Made by a program: the position numbers and the translations under genes. 8,763 nucleotides of DNA from Candidatus Borrarchaeota archaeon. GTDB lineage: Archaea > Asgardarchaeota > Sifarchaeia > Borrarchaeales > Borrarchaeaceae. Location of the stretch: positions 1 to 8,763 of the forward strand of contig JAEORY010000144.1 in assembly GCA_016840645.1 (NCBI GenBank), written 5' to 3'. This document shows positions 1 to 6,646 of this stretch, piece by piece. The first letter of the stretch is position 1, and each line of letters starts with the position of its first letter. The notes under the pieces were generated by a model. That model did no database searches. It saw only the letters and a list, made by a program, of their open reading frames with translations, and was not told the DNA's origin.

Positions 1-141
1 GCGTTAAAACTTTACTGAAATCGCTGTTTGTAGGCCCTGTCGGTCGGGTTGCAAACAGTTAAATTTAATAGATTGACTAAACATGTAGGACCAAAGGCAG
101 AGGATTTGCGGACGCGGGTTCAACTCCCGCCGCCTCCACCA
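1..141 (+). ncRNA. ssrA: tmRNA (10Sa RNA), 3' portion, truncated by window start
   Basis: This is the 3' end of transfer-messenger RNA, which with SmpB rescues stalled ribosomes and tags the unfinished protein for proteolysis. The opening GCGTTAAAAC, the later GACTAAACATGTAG and the final GGACGCGGGTTCAACTCCCG closely match the corresponding part of enterobacterial tmRNA as I remember it. The T-arm is visible as GCGGG (114-118), loop TTCAACT (119-125) and CCCGC (126-130). The 3' acceptor strand CGCCTCC follows at 131-137, then the discriminator A and encoded CCA, ending at 141. Upstream, CTGTTTG and CAAACAG can pair around a C-rich/G-rich core, as expected for the last pseudoknot. The tRNA-like 5' half, the tag-coding segment and the promoter lie before the window. 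The 3' end appears intact. Confidence 0.95.
111..141 (+). other. candidate island attachment site in the ssrA 3' end
   Basis: The T-arm and acceptor part of ssrA is a well-known crossover target for tyrosine-recombinase islands, which regenerate the 3' end on insertion. The position fits: everything downstream is accessory cargo followed by an insertion sequence. This is inference. No second copy of the segment and no integrase occurs in the window, so neither the core nor its limits can be fixed. Confidence 0.4.
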
Positions 142-151
142 ATATAATCAA

Positions 152-178
152 TGACTTACAAGGATGTAAGTCAATTTT
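152..178 (+). terminator. Rho-independent terminator of ssrA
   Basis: TGACTTACA (152-160) and TGTAAGTCA (165-173) form a perfect 9-bp stem with an AGGA loop, starting 10 nt after the tmRNA CCA and followed by ATTTT. The T-tract is short, so termination may be modest. The stem is symmetrical and could also act on leftward transcription arriving from the DUF4238 gene. From 179 to 397 I see only AT-rich sequence with no gene. Confidence 0.75.
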
Positions 179-397
179 GGGAATAAAATGGGAACATTTT
201 TATTTTTTCCTCATTCAATACTACTTCCCGCAATTAGCTAGCTTGTAACGCTTAAGAGATAATAGTCAAAAAATTCTCCTAATTTGTTTTCTACACAATT
301 TTTCTTCCAATAAATTTAGCTATCATCTCCACTAAACTTCGCTCATGTGATGTAACCGTATTCTTGAAACATCCCAGATCTTACTCCCGCTGGGCCA

Positions 398-1339
398 TTA
401 AAGTTCAGATTTAAGAATATCTTTAGCCAGCTCGAAATCATTATTTTTTGAATACAAAAACCGTGATGATTGGCTTACTTGTAATGAGTTATGAAATTCT
501 ACATTTTCAGGCTTTAATAATCTCGTATTTTTGTTGTTTGTATCGTTAAGGAATTGTTGAATCTCGGTCATGTCAACTGGAAACTCCTTACCAAAAAGCA
601 TCCTCATAGATTGATCTTTTATTTTATGCCTTATCTCACTTACTACTTTATTACATAAAAATATTAAACAAAGCCGAGGTGTAATTGGAAAGTGAATTTC
701 TATCCCTCTAAGTCCGATTCCCAGATTACCTCTTCCTGGACGAGGATAGTAATTGTGCATAACTACCGGGTGATCAGATATATAGAAATTCTCACCTTTA
801 GGGCTTTTTATCAAAGCCAATTCCTTTTCATTTAATTCCTTGGCCAAATCACCCGGAATTGTTCTAAGGATATCTATTGAAGACTTTTTAATTTCATCCT
901 CAGTTTGTTCTTGGAAATTTTCAATGTCTTTATTTGGGTCTATACCCGACTCTCTTGCCCAACCAGCTATTTCTTTGTTAAACACTGCCAGAAATTCTCT
1001 GACATTATTCGTTCTACTCATTTGAATTGTTGTGAACAAAGATAACAAGCCCTTTTCAAAATCATTTACATCTTTAATGCTTTCATCTGAAATAATCTTG
1101 CTAATTATTGGCGCACATTCACTTTCGATTACAGCTAATTTAGATTCTGTATCTATTTCATAATTCGCCTCTTCATCATTGTAAAAATGATTTTCATGCG
1201 CCACATCAACCACATTTGATGCAAACGTTTTTAATTTCCTCTTGTCAAAAACATAAATTCTTCCCTTTTTTCCAACACTGAAGTTCCTGAGAAGGAACTG
1301 TGGAACATAATGATGTTTTTTGGGGTTGTTTGATTTCAA
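398..1339 (-). CDS. DUF4238 domain-containing protein
   Basis: This 313-residue protein belongs to the DUF4238 family, whose biochemical role is not established. The family signature is at the N-terminus, HHYVPQFLLRNF (residues 9-20). A second conserved block lies near residues 179-192 (SPKGENFYISDHPV) and a third near 217-227 (FPITPRLCLIF). I see no signal peptide or membrane segment. The start is TTG at 1339: the in-frame stop TAG lies only three codons upstream, and the HHYVPQF motif begins eight residues in, so no later start would keep the family N-terminus. The Shine-Dalgarno is weak (AGG, 8 nt upstream). The gene begins 51 nt after the toxin stop on the same strand, so it may be the third gene of the toxin-antitoxin operon. 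In my knowledge DUF4238 genes are scattered in accessory regions; a defence role here is inference only. Confidence 0.88.
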   Translation of the reverse strand: MKSNNPKKHHYVPQFLLRNFSVGKKGRIYVFDKRKLKTFASNVVDVAHENHFYNDEEANYEIDTESKLAVIESECAPIISKIISDESIKDVNDFEKGLLSLFTTIQMSRTNNVREFLAVFNKEIAGWARESGIDPNKDIENFQEQTEDEIKKSSIDILRTIPGDLAKELNEKELALIKSPKGENFYISDHPVVMHNYYPRPGRGNLGIGLRGIEIHFPITPRLCLIFLCNKVVSEIRHKIKDQSMRMLFGKEFPVDMTEIQQFLNDTNNKNTRLLKPENVEFHNSLQVSQSSRFLYSKNNDFELAKDILKSEL

Positions 1340-1390
1340 TTCATTTGCCTAGAGGAAAAAGCATATTGGATAAATTCTCCGACTCATGAA

Positions 1391-2086
1391 TCACTCTTGA
1401 TTAGATTCCCTGATTAATTCATCAAAATAGCTTTGAATCTCAGTAATTATGACCGTCTCATCTTCTTCAAGTAGACCAAGCAGACCAGGATCAGTTAATG
1501 GATAATCCGTACTAAGGAGCCTTTTCTTGGGAAAATCCAATGAAGTTCCTGGTCTATAGATTCTGTATGCTTCAATCAGGTCTTCGTATGAAAACTGTTC
1601 CAATTCCAACATAGTTTTCATATCAAAATTATCACGAATGGCATGCCTATCAGCAAGCACGAGTGATTTGGTGACAAATAGCGTATTCAGTGACGCTAAT
1701 CGTAACTTTTCATGCCACTGCTTCCCTGGATCTTCCGCCAGTTTTTCTCGTCCATTATCCTTCTGTAATGCAAAAAATGTCAGTTTCACACCATCAACTG
1801 ACCAGTCCTGCTGATAATCTTCGATATCAATCCCTTCATTGATTGCCTCATGACGTGCAGCTAGAGGAAGAATATCTACAATCTCGCTACCTTCATTGGA
1901 AAGGCGATCCAGAAGATCCGAAATTTTATCTTTAGGCAGTGCCCTCTGAGCAGTCGCAAAATCCAGATCCTCACTAAGACGATGCTCCAAATAAATCGAA
2001 AGAGCAGTACCACCAACGAGGAGAAATTGGTCTAGAAGAGATTCACCAGAAATCCGTTTCGCTAGTGCTTCTGTGGCAGGCTTCAC
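1391..2086 (-). CDS. AbiEii/AbiGii-family nucleotidyltransferase toxin
   Basis: This 231-residue protein carries the nucleotidyltransferase signature of the AbiEii toxin family: GGTA at 25-28, then H35-R36 and S38-x-D40-L41-D42, where the DxD-type acidic pair would bind metal. Downstream conserved elements are a lysine-containing strand (VKLTFFALQK, 100-109) and the motif K140...R147...R151-D152..D155, matching the family's late K and RD-x2-D region. Characterised relatives are GTP-binding or tRNA-modifying nucleotidyltransferases that cause reversible growth arrest in type IV-like or abortive-infection systems; the substrate here is not knowable from sequence. The start is GTG at 2086 and overlaps the antitoxin stop as GTGA, giving translational coupling. 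All motif residues I can identify are present, so the toxin looks active. Confidence 0.9.
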   Translation of the reverse strand: MKPATEALAKRISGESLLDQFLLVGGTALSIYLEHRLSEDLDFATAQRALPKDKISDLLDRLSNEGSEIVDILPLAARHEAINEGIDIEDYQQDWSVDGVKLTFFALQKDNGREKLAEDPGKQWHEKLRLASLNTLFVTKSLVLADRHAIRDNFDMKTMLELEQFSYEDLIEAYRIYRPGTSLDFPKKRLLSTDYPLTDPGLLGLLEEDETVIITEIQSYFDELIRESNQE

Positions 2087-2556
2087 GAAGTCACAAGTTT
2101 CCGAAGCATTTTCTTGGTCACAGGAACTATTGACTCAGGTACTTCATTTCGATCTTGTAGCTGCTTCCAGGTAGACAAGATCATATCCATTCCAAAATGA
2201 TCTTTTAGTTTTTGTAAGTCTTCAAATACAGGATCGGCAAGCACACGAGCAATGACACGTATGAGAGGTAATTGGTCTCCTGATGACCAGAAACGTCCTT
2301 TTGAAAGGCCAAGCGAATGGGGATTCACTTTTCTTTCGTTAGATTTAGGCCTAACAACCAACTCTAACCCCATGCTCTCTAGCATTTCCATGACTTTCCC
2401 AATTTGGGCTGTTTCCTTCCCACTCTCGACTTCACCAATAAATCGAGTAGCAAGTTTTGTGTAGGCGTGAAGATCCGATTGACGCAAACCAAGTTCGGAG
2501 CGAGTTTCTTTAGCAAATTTACCTAATTCTGCTGGATTGTGAGCAATAGCTTCCAT
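2083..2556 (-). CDS. XRE-family helix-turn-helix antitoxin/repressor
   Basis: This 157-residue protein has an N-terminal XRE (Cro/CI-type) DNA-binding domain at about residues 9-66, with helix-turn-helix around 24-46 (LRQSDLHAYTKLATRFIGEVESG). This resembles HipB-like antitoxins. A second, less familiar domain covers about 70-157, rich in helices and containing GRFWSSGDQLPLIRVIARVL; it is the likely toxin-contact region (inference). The ATG at 2556 is preceded by GGAGGG with an 8-nt spacer, a strong ribosome binding site that fits an antitoxin made in excess. Its stop overlaps the toxin start by 4 nt. Pairing with an AbiEii toxin identifies it as the cognate antitoxin. The usual AbiEi antitoxin is a winged-helix protein, so this is the alternative XRE-type partner. 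It probably represses its own promoter. Confidence 0.85.
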   Translation of the reverse strand: MEAIAHNPAELGKFAKETRSELGLRQSDLHAYTKLATRFIGEVESGKETAQIGKVMEMLESMGLELVVRPKSNERKVNPHSLGLSKGRFWSSGDQLPLIRVIARVLADPVFEDLQKLKDHFGMDMILSTWKQLQDRNEVPESIVPVTKKMLRKLVTS

Positions 2557-2563
2557 CTAACTA

Positions 2564-2569
2564 CCCTCC
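2564..2569 (-). promoter_or_regulatory. strong ribosome binding site of the antitoxin gene
   Basis: GGAGGG on the minus strand, 7-8 nt before the ATG at 2556. It is the best Shine-Dalgarno among the minus-strand genes and fixes the antitoxin start. The toxin has no comparable site and must rely on coupling, which would give an antitoxin excess. Confidence 0.8.
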
Positions 2570-2576
2570 AAAAGAC

Positions 2577-2593
2577 TTTCTAGATGATAGAAA
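2577..2593 (-). promoter_or_regulatory. candidate operator of the toxin-antitoxin operon
   Basis: TTTCTA (2577-2582) and TAGAAA (2588-2593) form a perfect 6-bp inverted repeat with a 5-nt spacer, 21 nt upstream of the antitoxin start. On the minus strand it contains TATCAT, with TATATT just upstream, so it would cover a plausible -10 box. A third TAGAAA half-site lies at 2646-2651 and another inverted repeat, TTAAG-TAG-CTTAA, at 2623-2635. The size and symmetry suit an XRE dimer. No convincing -35 box is visible. Confidence 0.5.
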
Positions 2594-2740
2594 TATAGCA
2601 AAAATATGCACGTTCGGGAATATTAAGTAGCTTAAAAGAATCTACTAGAAATTTAACTTATTGATTTTTTGAAACTTTTTAATACCTTGTCATTTAGAAT
2701 TAATAGGAATTTCGAAAACAAAAGTGAAATCTACAAAGAC

Positions 2741-4447
2741 CTAAGTTTCTTGTTCGTTCTCCTCAGGAGGGAGCAAGGAATTTATCCAAAAATGAGGAGG
2801 AACTGGCAATCGATAATGATGACATGCAATGAGAAAAAATATCCAATATCCAGTTTTAATTGGCGTAAGTTGTTCGAATATTTCATCCTTTTCAACAGCC
2901 TCTGCAATCACATTGATTAAAAGCTCGCCTCCATCCGTTAAAGGCAATTCTGTTAATGCTTTTCCGTGAAGATCATGACCGATAAACATCTTTTCTTCAG
3001 AATTTACGTTTGGTCTCCAAAGCTGAAAAGTACAATGCTCTAATTTCTCACGGGCAACCTTTATCAAACCATCTACTGCATCTGCCTGACCTAATGCATG
3101 AAGCCATGCTGTTATTAAAGGTAAAATGGTGCTTCCAGCCGTAGCATCTTGAAAATACTCATCTGAGCGATCAACCGGGTGATCTGCTAATTCACGATAA
3201 TCTGAGGAAGAAGAAATGTAATGATTTCTGGTGTTAATGGTGAAATTAAAGCGCCCTGCCATTTCGTTCAGCCAGAAAATCAACTCACTAGTGTCCAAGC
3301 CACTAACAAGCCATAATTGTAAAAATAAAGTGATATCTGCTCTTTGATGATCTGCGATGGGTAACATTAGTGTTGGGTTATTTCTAATCATTTTGAATCC
3401 AGACCCAGCAAACATCATTATTACTTTTTGAATAGACTCACTATTTTGGTTCCCTGTTCTTTCCCTGATCCAGTGTAGCCACAGTCCTGCTAAAGCTATC
3501 CTTCCAAGAACATCAAACAATGAAAGATTAATATCGAGAGAATGCTGCGTATTCATCGATAACGACAAGCCATGAGGAATATCAACAAAAGGAATAATTT
3601 TCTTTTCAAGAAACTCATTCAAGATGTTGACATGAAGGTCAATCAGTTGAGTGAGAGCCCGAGTCATAGAAACTGCATTTTTTGTTTTTTTATCAATAAA
3701 TGGCTTTTGTAGCTCCCAGGCATAAAGTAACGCAAGCTCACTTGCCTTATACGGACCTTCAAGATTATCGATATCACGAGCCCAAACATAAAGAATCCAA
3801 AGACAGATATTTAATTGCCTTGCTACTTGCAGCCTTGCTTTCTGAGATTTTTGAGCTAATTGAAATAAATCATTTAGCAATATTGAAAAATGCTTAAATG
3901 AGACTTCAGGCTCATCCAGCATGGCAACTGATTTTTGAAAATTACTACGTAGTTTTTTGGGTAAAATATCTTCTCTTAATATTCCCGAAAGAATTAGCTC
4001 AGAAATTTTATCTCCATTCCATTCATCAAAACTGATCTGATCATTTGTGTACTTCTTGGTATATCCCGTCAGAAGCTCTCTCACTTGCTCCTTAACATCA
4101 CCACCAAAAGCAAGGCAAATAACTATTTTTAAATCTTTATAACGCTTTGGAATTCTATTTGGGATGTAGGCATCTAATATTTCATCCAATGATGATCTCA
4201 TCGCCTGAGGGTTGCCATCCCAGTCTTGCCGAGTAAGGTCTCCTTGTTTCACAGAAAAAAGAAATACTTTTCTTTCTCCATCCTGGTCTATTCCTACAGC
4301 GGCAATATCTACCCCACGTTGTTGGGTACCTCTTTGGGGTCTAGAAAATACCGTGAATCCAAGTTCACTTAATAAATCGGGTAAAATTGCATCAAGTTCA
4401 TCACGTTCTTTTAATGAAGCTAAGTAATCGCGTATGAGTATTTTCAT
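2741..4447 (-). CDS. PD-(D/E)XK nuclease-like protein with long helical C-terminus
   Basis: This 568-residue protein begins with what looks like a Mrr-type restriction-endonuclease fold. A helix with E28 (LLSELGF) is followed by QRGVDIAAV with D47, then the strand VFLFSVKQGD with K67. This matches the E...D...xxK order of PD-(D/E)XK nucleases, except that S65 sits where E or Q is usual. The remaining ~390 residues (about 180-568) are helix-rich, with no motif I recognise; a repeat-scaffold or sensing role is a guess. I see no signal peptide. The ATG at 4447 overlaps the stop of the upstream gene as ATGA, so the two proteins are made together and probably act together. No methyltransferase accompanies it, so this is not a conventional restriction-modification system. 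Likely a defence effector; the fold call is fairly good and the function is inferred. Confidence 0.75.
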   Translation of the reverse strand: MKILIRDYLASLKERDELDAILPDLLSELGFTVFSRPQRGTQQRGVDIAAVGIDQDGERKVFLFSVKQGDLTRQDWDGNPQAMRSSLDEILDAYIPNRIPKRYKDLKIVICLAFGGDVKEQVRELLTGYTKKYTNDQISFDEWNGDKISELILSGILREDILPKKLRSNFQKSVAMLDEPEVSFKHFSILLNDLFQLAQKSQKARLQVARQLNICLWILYVWARDIDNLEGPYKASELALLYAWELQKPFIDKKTKNAVSMTRALTQLIDLHVNILNEFLEKKIIPFVDIPHGLSLSMNTQHSLDINLSLFDVLGRIALAGLWLHWIRERTGNQNSESIQKVIMMFAGSGFKMIRNNPTLMLPIADHQRADITLFLQLWLVSGLDTSELIFWLNEMAGRFNFTINTRNHYISSSSDYRELADHPVDRSDEYFQDATAGSTILPLITAWLHALGQADAVDGLIKVAREKLEHCTFQLWRPNVNSEEKMFIGHDLHGKALTELPLTDGGELLINVIAEAVEKDEIFEQLTPIKTGYWIFFLIACHHYRLPVPPHFWINSLLPPEENEQET

Positions 4448-6159
4448 TCCATTTTCTCTGCACGAAATATACGTAATGTATAGTCAAGGCCTATTGGATC
4501 AACAGTATCCAATCGAGGTAATTCATAAGAAACACTATGTGCCTTTAAATCTATTTCCATAGATTGAAAATTTCCATCTCCCGTTTTTATAAAGGACTGT
4601 GATTGTTCGCCATAAAGCATGACAGAGTGTTTAACCAGACTTAAAAAAACTGATTTATCACGAGCTTCTTTTGTCACTTTCTGCATTTGTTCTTGTTGAC
4701 GAATATGCTGAATATATCGATGATTTTCGGATGGGGCTAATTCGGCGATATAAGGTACTTTTTTAAGGCCATTCAAATATTGTTTATATTTTAATAGAAT
4801 GTTATCTATTCTTTTCTTGGCCGAATCGTTTGTTGATATTGATTTAAGATATTCAGTTACACTAGCGTAGTTAATCAAGAGGTGCTTGTTTAACAGTTCT
4901 TGGATATTTTCAGAGTTTTTTTTAACGCATATACGAAGAACCGATACCAATATTGAGGCAGCTGTTCTTGGTTTAAAGAAGAACCAACCGATAGCTTTAC
5001 GACAAAGATATTGCTGTTCCTCACTTGACATGGGTATATGTTTTTTCTCAATGTCTAAAATTGGCCCTTCAATTTCGTCACTGTTCAACGCATTGTTTAA
5101 ACCTTCACAGAGGGCTGGACTACCCAATAACAGCCATTTTACTACTACAAGGCTTAACCTTTCGGAAGAGCCACTCACGATTTCTCTAGCAACGCCATCT
5201 AATTCTGAAAAACTTATTTTATCCTCATTCAATGTAAACAGATCGGTGACAAAATTTATTACTTTTTCCTCATGCTTCAATTCAAGTAATGTTTTCAGGC
5301 CACGATCAAGCTCATTTATCGTACCTTTATTTTCAGGGTTTATATTAATGAGTGATTCTAATAGAAGATCAATCATATCTTCTGAAATCTGCTTCCCATT
5401 AGACCAAAGCATTCTTGCTGCTTGGTGCAACGTAAAGTCTCCAGCATCGCCAAGTAATTTATCCATCAACAAGCAAATCTCTTTATGCAATTGGCATGAA
5501 GAGTCAGCGATTATGACATCCAGAGCATTAAGCATGCTTCCATGAAGATCATCGTCACTCTTCAGTTCCACAACTTTATCAAATGTACTGAGCATTTCTT
5601 TGTATGAATTACAGCCTGCTTTTATTCTACCCAGAGCAGTTATTCCCCCCAAACATCTAGCATCTGTGTAATTCAAAACAAAACGTCGAGCTTCATCTGT
5701 GTCTTTTTTTGCTTCAAGTGCAAATGTAAGATGACGAATTGAAAGTTCATCTTCGCCGTGCGCTGATGAAATTATGAAATTTGAACGCTCTTCATCTCTT
5801 TCGCACCATTCCCGTAATGTAGCGTTAGGCTCATTAGCAGCACCATCATTACCACCACGCAATACAAGAGCTTCAATACATTCCATCATGCGAACTGGTG
5901 TTTCATCCAATTCTAGTAAAATTTTACTAAAGAATTGCGACGCAAGAAAAAAGCCAGTTCCTTGCAAATGTGGAATGCCATCAGGCATTGCAAGAAGTAG
6001 TAAATCGATTTTATTTGTATTGTGTAAGTCAGATAAATACTTTTGGATTTCAGCAATTTGTTCGTCTTGCATGTATCCAAACCTATCTGCCATTTTCTCA
6101 GGCAGGTCACCTGCTTTATAGATACTTATTAATTCTTCGGGAGTTATTTTTTCTTGCAT
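4444..6159 (-). CDS. helical-repeat-like protein of unknown function, partner of the nuclease-like gene
   Basis: I do not recognise this 571-residue protein. Residues 1 to about 470 look like successive amphipathic helices with LL/LxxLL patterns, in the manner of HEAT/ARM-like or TPR-like scaffolds, with no Walker, HNH, HEPN or TIR motif visible. The last ~100 residues look different. A charged helix rich in Gln, Lys and Arg (about 479-502) leads into SVFLSLVKHSVMLYGEQS (503-520), then a strand-rich tail containing PRLDTVDPIGLDY (about 548-560). That compact C-terminal block may be the conserved part of the family. The start is ATG at 6159, with only a weak purine-rich site upstream (AAAAGA). 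It is the first gene of a two-gene operon whose second member has a nuclease signature. A sensor or adaptor role is inference. Confidence 0.7.
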   Translation of the reverse strand: MQEKITPEELISIYKAGDLPEKMADRFGYMQDEQIAEIQKYLSDLHNTNKIDLLLLAMPDGIPHLQGTGFFLASQFFSKILLELDETPVRMMECIEALVLRGGNDGAANEPNATLREWCERDEERSNFIISSAHGEDELSIRHLTFALEAKKDTDEARRFVLNYTDARCLGGITALGRIKAGCNSYKEMLSTFDKVVELKSDDDLHGSMLNALDVIIADSSCQLHKEICLLMDKLLGDAGDFTLHQAARMLWSNGKQISEDMIDLLLESLININPENKGTINELDRGLKTLLELKHEEKVINFVTDLFTLNEDKISFSELDGVAREIVSGSSERLSLVVVKWLLLGSPALCEGLNNALNSDEIEGPILDIEKKHIPMSSEEQQYLCRKAIGWFFFKPRTAASILVSVLRICVKKNSENIQELLNKHLLINYASVTEYLKSISTNDSAKKRIDNILLKYKQYLNGLKKVPYIAELAPSENHRYIQHIRQQEQMQKVTKEARDKSVFLSLVKHSVMLYGEQSQSFIKTGDGNFQSMEIDLKAHSVSYELPRLDTVDPIGLDYTLRIFRAEKME

Positions 6160-6191
6160 GATTTATCTTTTTTCAAATCAATCACCTAGAC

Positions 6192-6220
6192 CTTATAACA
6201 TACTTTAACCAGGGTAGTAA
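6192..6220 (-). promoter_or_regulatory. tentative promoter of the two-gene nuclease operon
   Basis: On the minus strand TATAAG (6197-6192) resembles a -10 box, and TTACTA (6220-6215), 17 nt upstream, is a poor -35. The box lies 32 nt before the ATG at 6159, which suits a short leader. The match is weak and AT-rich sequence produces many such hits. Confidence 0.25.
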
Positions 6221-6358
6221 TAGTGTCTAAATTACTAAGTTCACATCTTTATTTTCAAAAACTCAAGTTTTGAGCCTTTACTCTTTATATTATCCTCAAT
6301 AATGAACTCTATTCATGGATTAACGCCAAAAGGAAATAATAATAGGAAAAAGAAACTC

Positions 6359-6384
6359 AGACTTTGAAAAGCTATTCGAAGTCT
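6359..6384. repeat. hairpin-forming inverted repeat
   Basis: AGACTTTGAA (6359-6368) pairs with TTCGAAGTCT (6375-6384) over 10 positions with a single T/G mismatch, around a 6-nt loop. No T-tract follows on the plus strand beyond TATATG, and on the minus strand it is followed by GAGTTTCTTT. It could be a weak terminator for leftward transcripts from the CoiA-like gene, or a protein-binding site. Confidence 0.45.
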
Positions 6385-6646
6385 TATATGAGATCACAGA
6401 AATGTTTTAGCCGGTTGGCGCTATAGTGAGCATAATTCTGGCTTTTTTAAGGGTTCAATCTTTTTTTGGGCATAGTCAATGGGTGACCCCACTACAACCC
6501 CAGCCATCTTAGTTTCACTCAATGAATCAATTACATGGCTATTTTACGGCCTTCCTTTAATGCTGGAATGGCTTTCGTGAATATTCGCCAGTAAATCGTA
6601 TGAGGGTTTTATCAGCCATCACCAACCATGATTACATTTAGGTGGC

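Noticed and set aside
371..400. Hairpin CCCAG...CTGGG just past the DUF4238 stop as a terminator
   Set aside because: The stem is only 5 bp with a 12-nt loop and no T-tract on the minus strand, so it is too weak to call.
2669..2920. An 83-codon plus-strand frame starting in the gap between the antitoxin and the nuclease-like gene
   Set aside because: Most of it is antisense to the 3' end of the nuclease-like gene. The product shows no family features and I see no promoter or Shine-Dalgarno for it.
4886..5545. A 219-codon open frame on the plus strand
   Set aside because: It lies wholly antisense within the 571-residue gene. It has a composition typical of a shadow frame (many Ser, Arg, Ile), no recognisable motif and no ribosome binding site that stands out.
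2741..6159. A conventional restriction-modification system
   Set aside because: No methyltransferase motifs (such as DPPY/NPPY or a cytosine-methylase PC) or specificity subunit appear in either protein or elsewhere in the window.
5774..6161. Short plus-strand frames (115 and 63 codons) and a 65-codon minus-strand frame
   Set aside because: All overlap the 5' part of the 571-residue gene in other frames and have no independent support.
6479..6577. A 32-codon plus-strand frame starting ATGGGTGACCCC
   Set aside because: It has no Shine-Dalgarno, no promoter and no recognisable product; chance length in AT-rich sequence.
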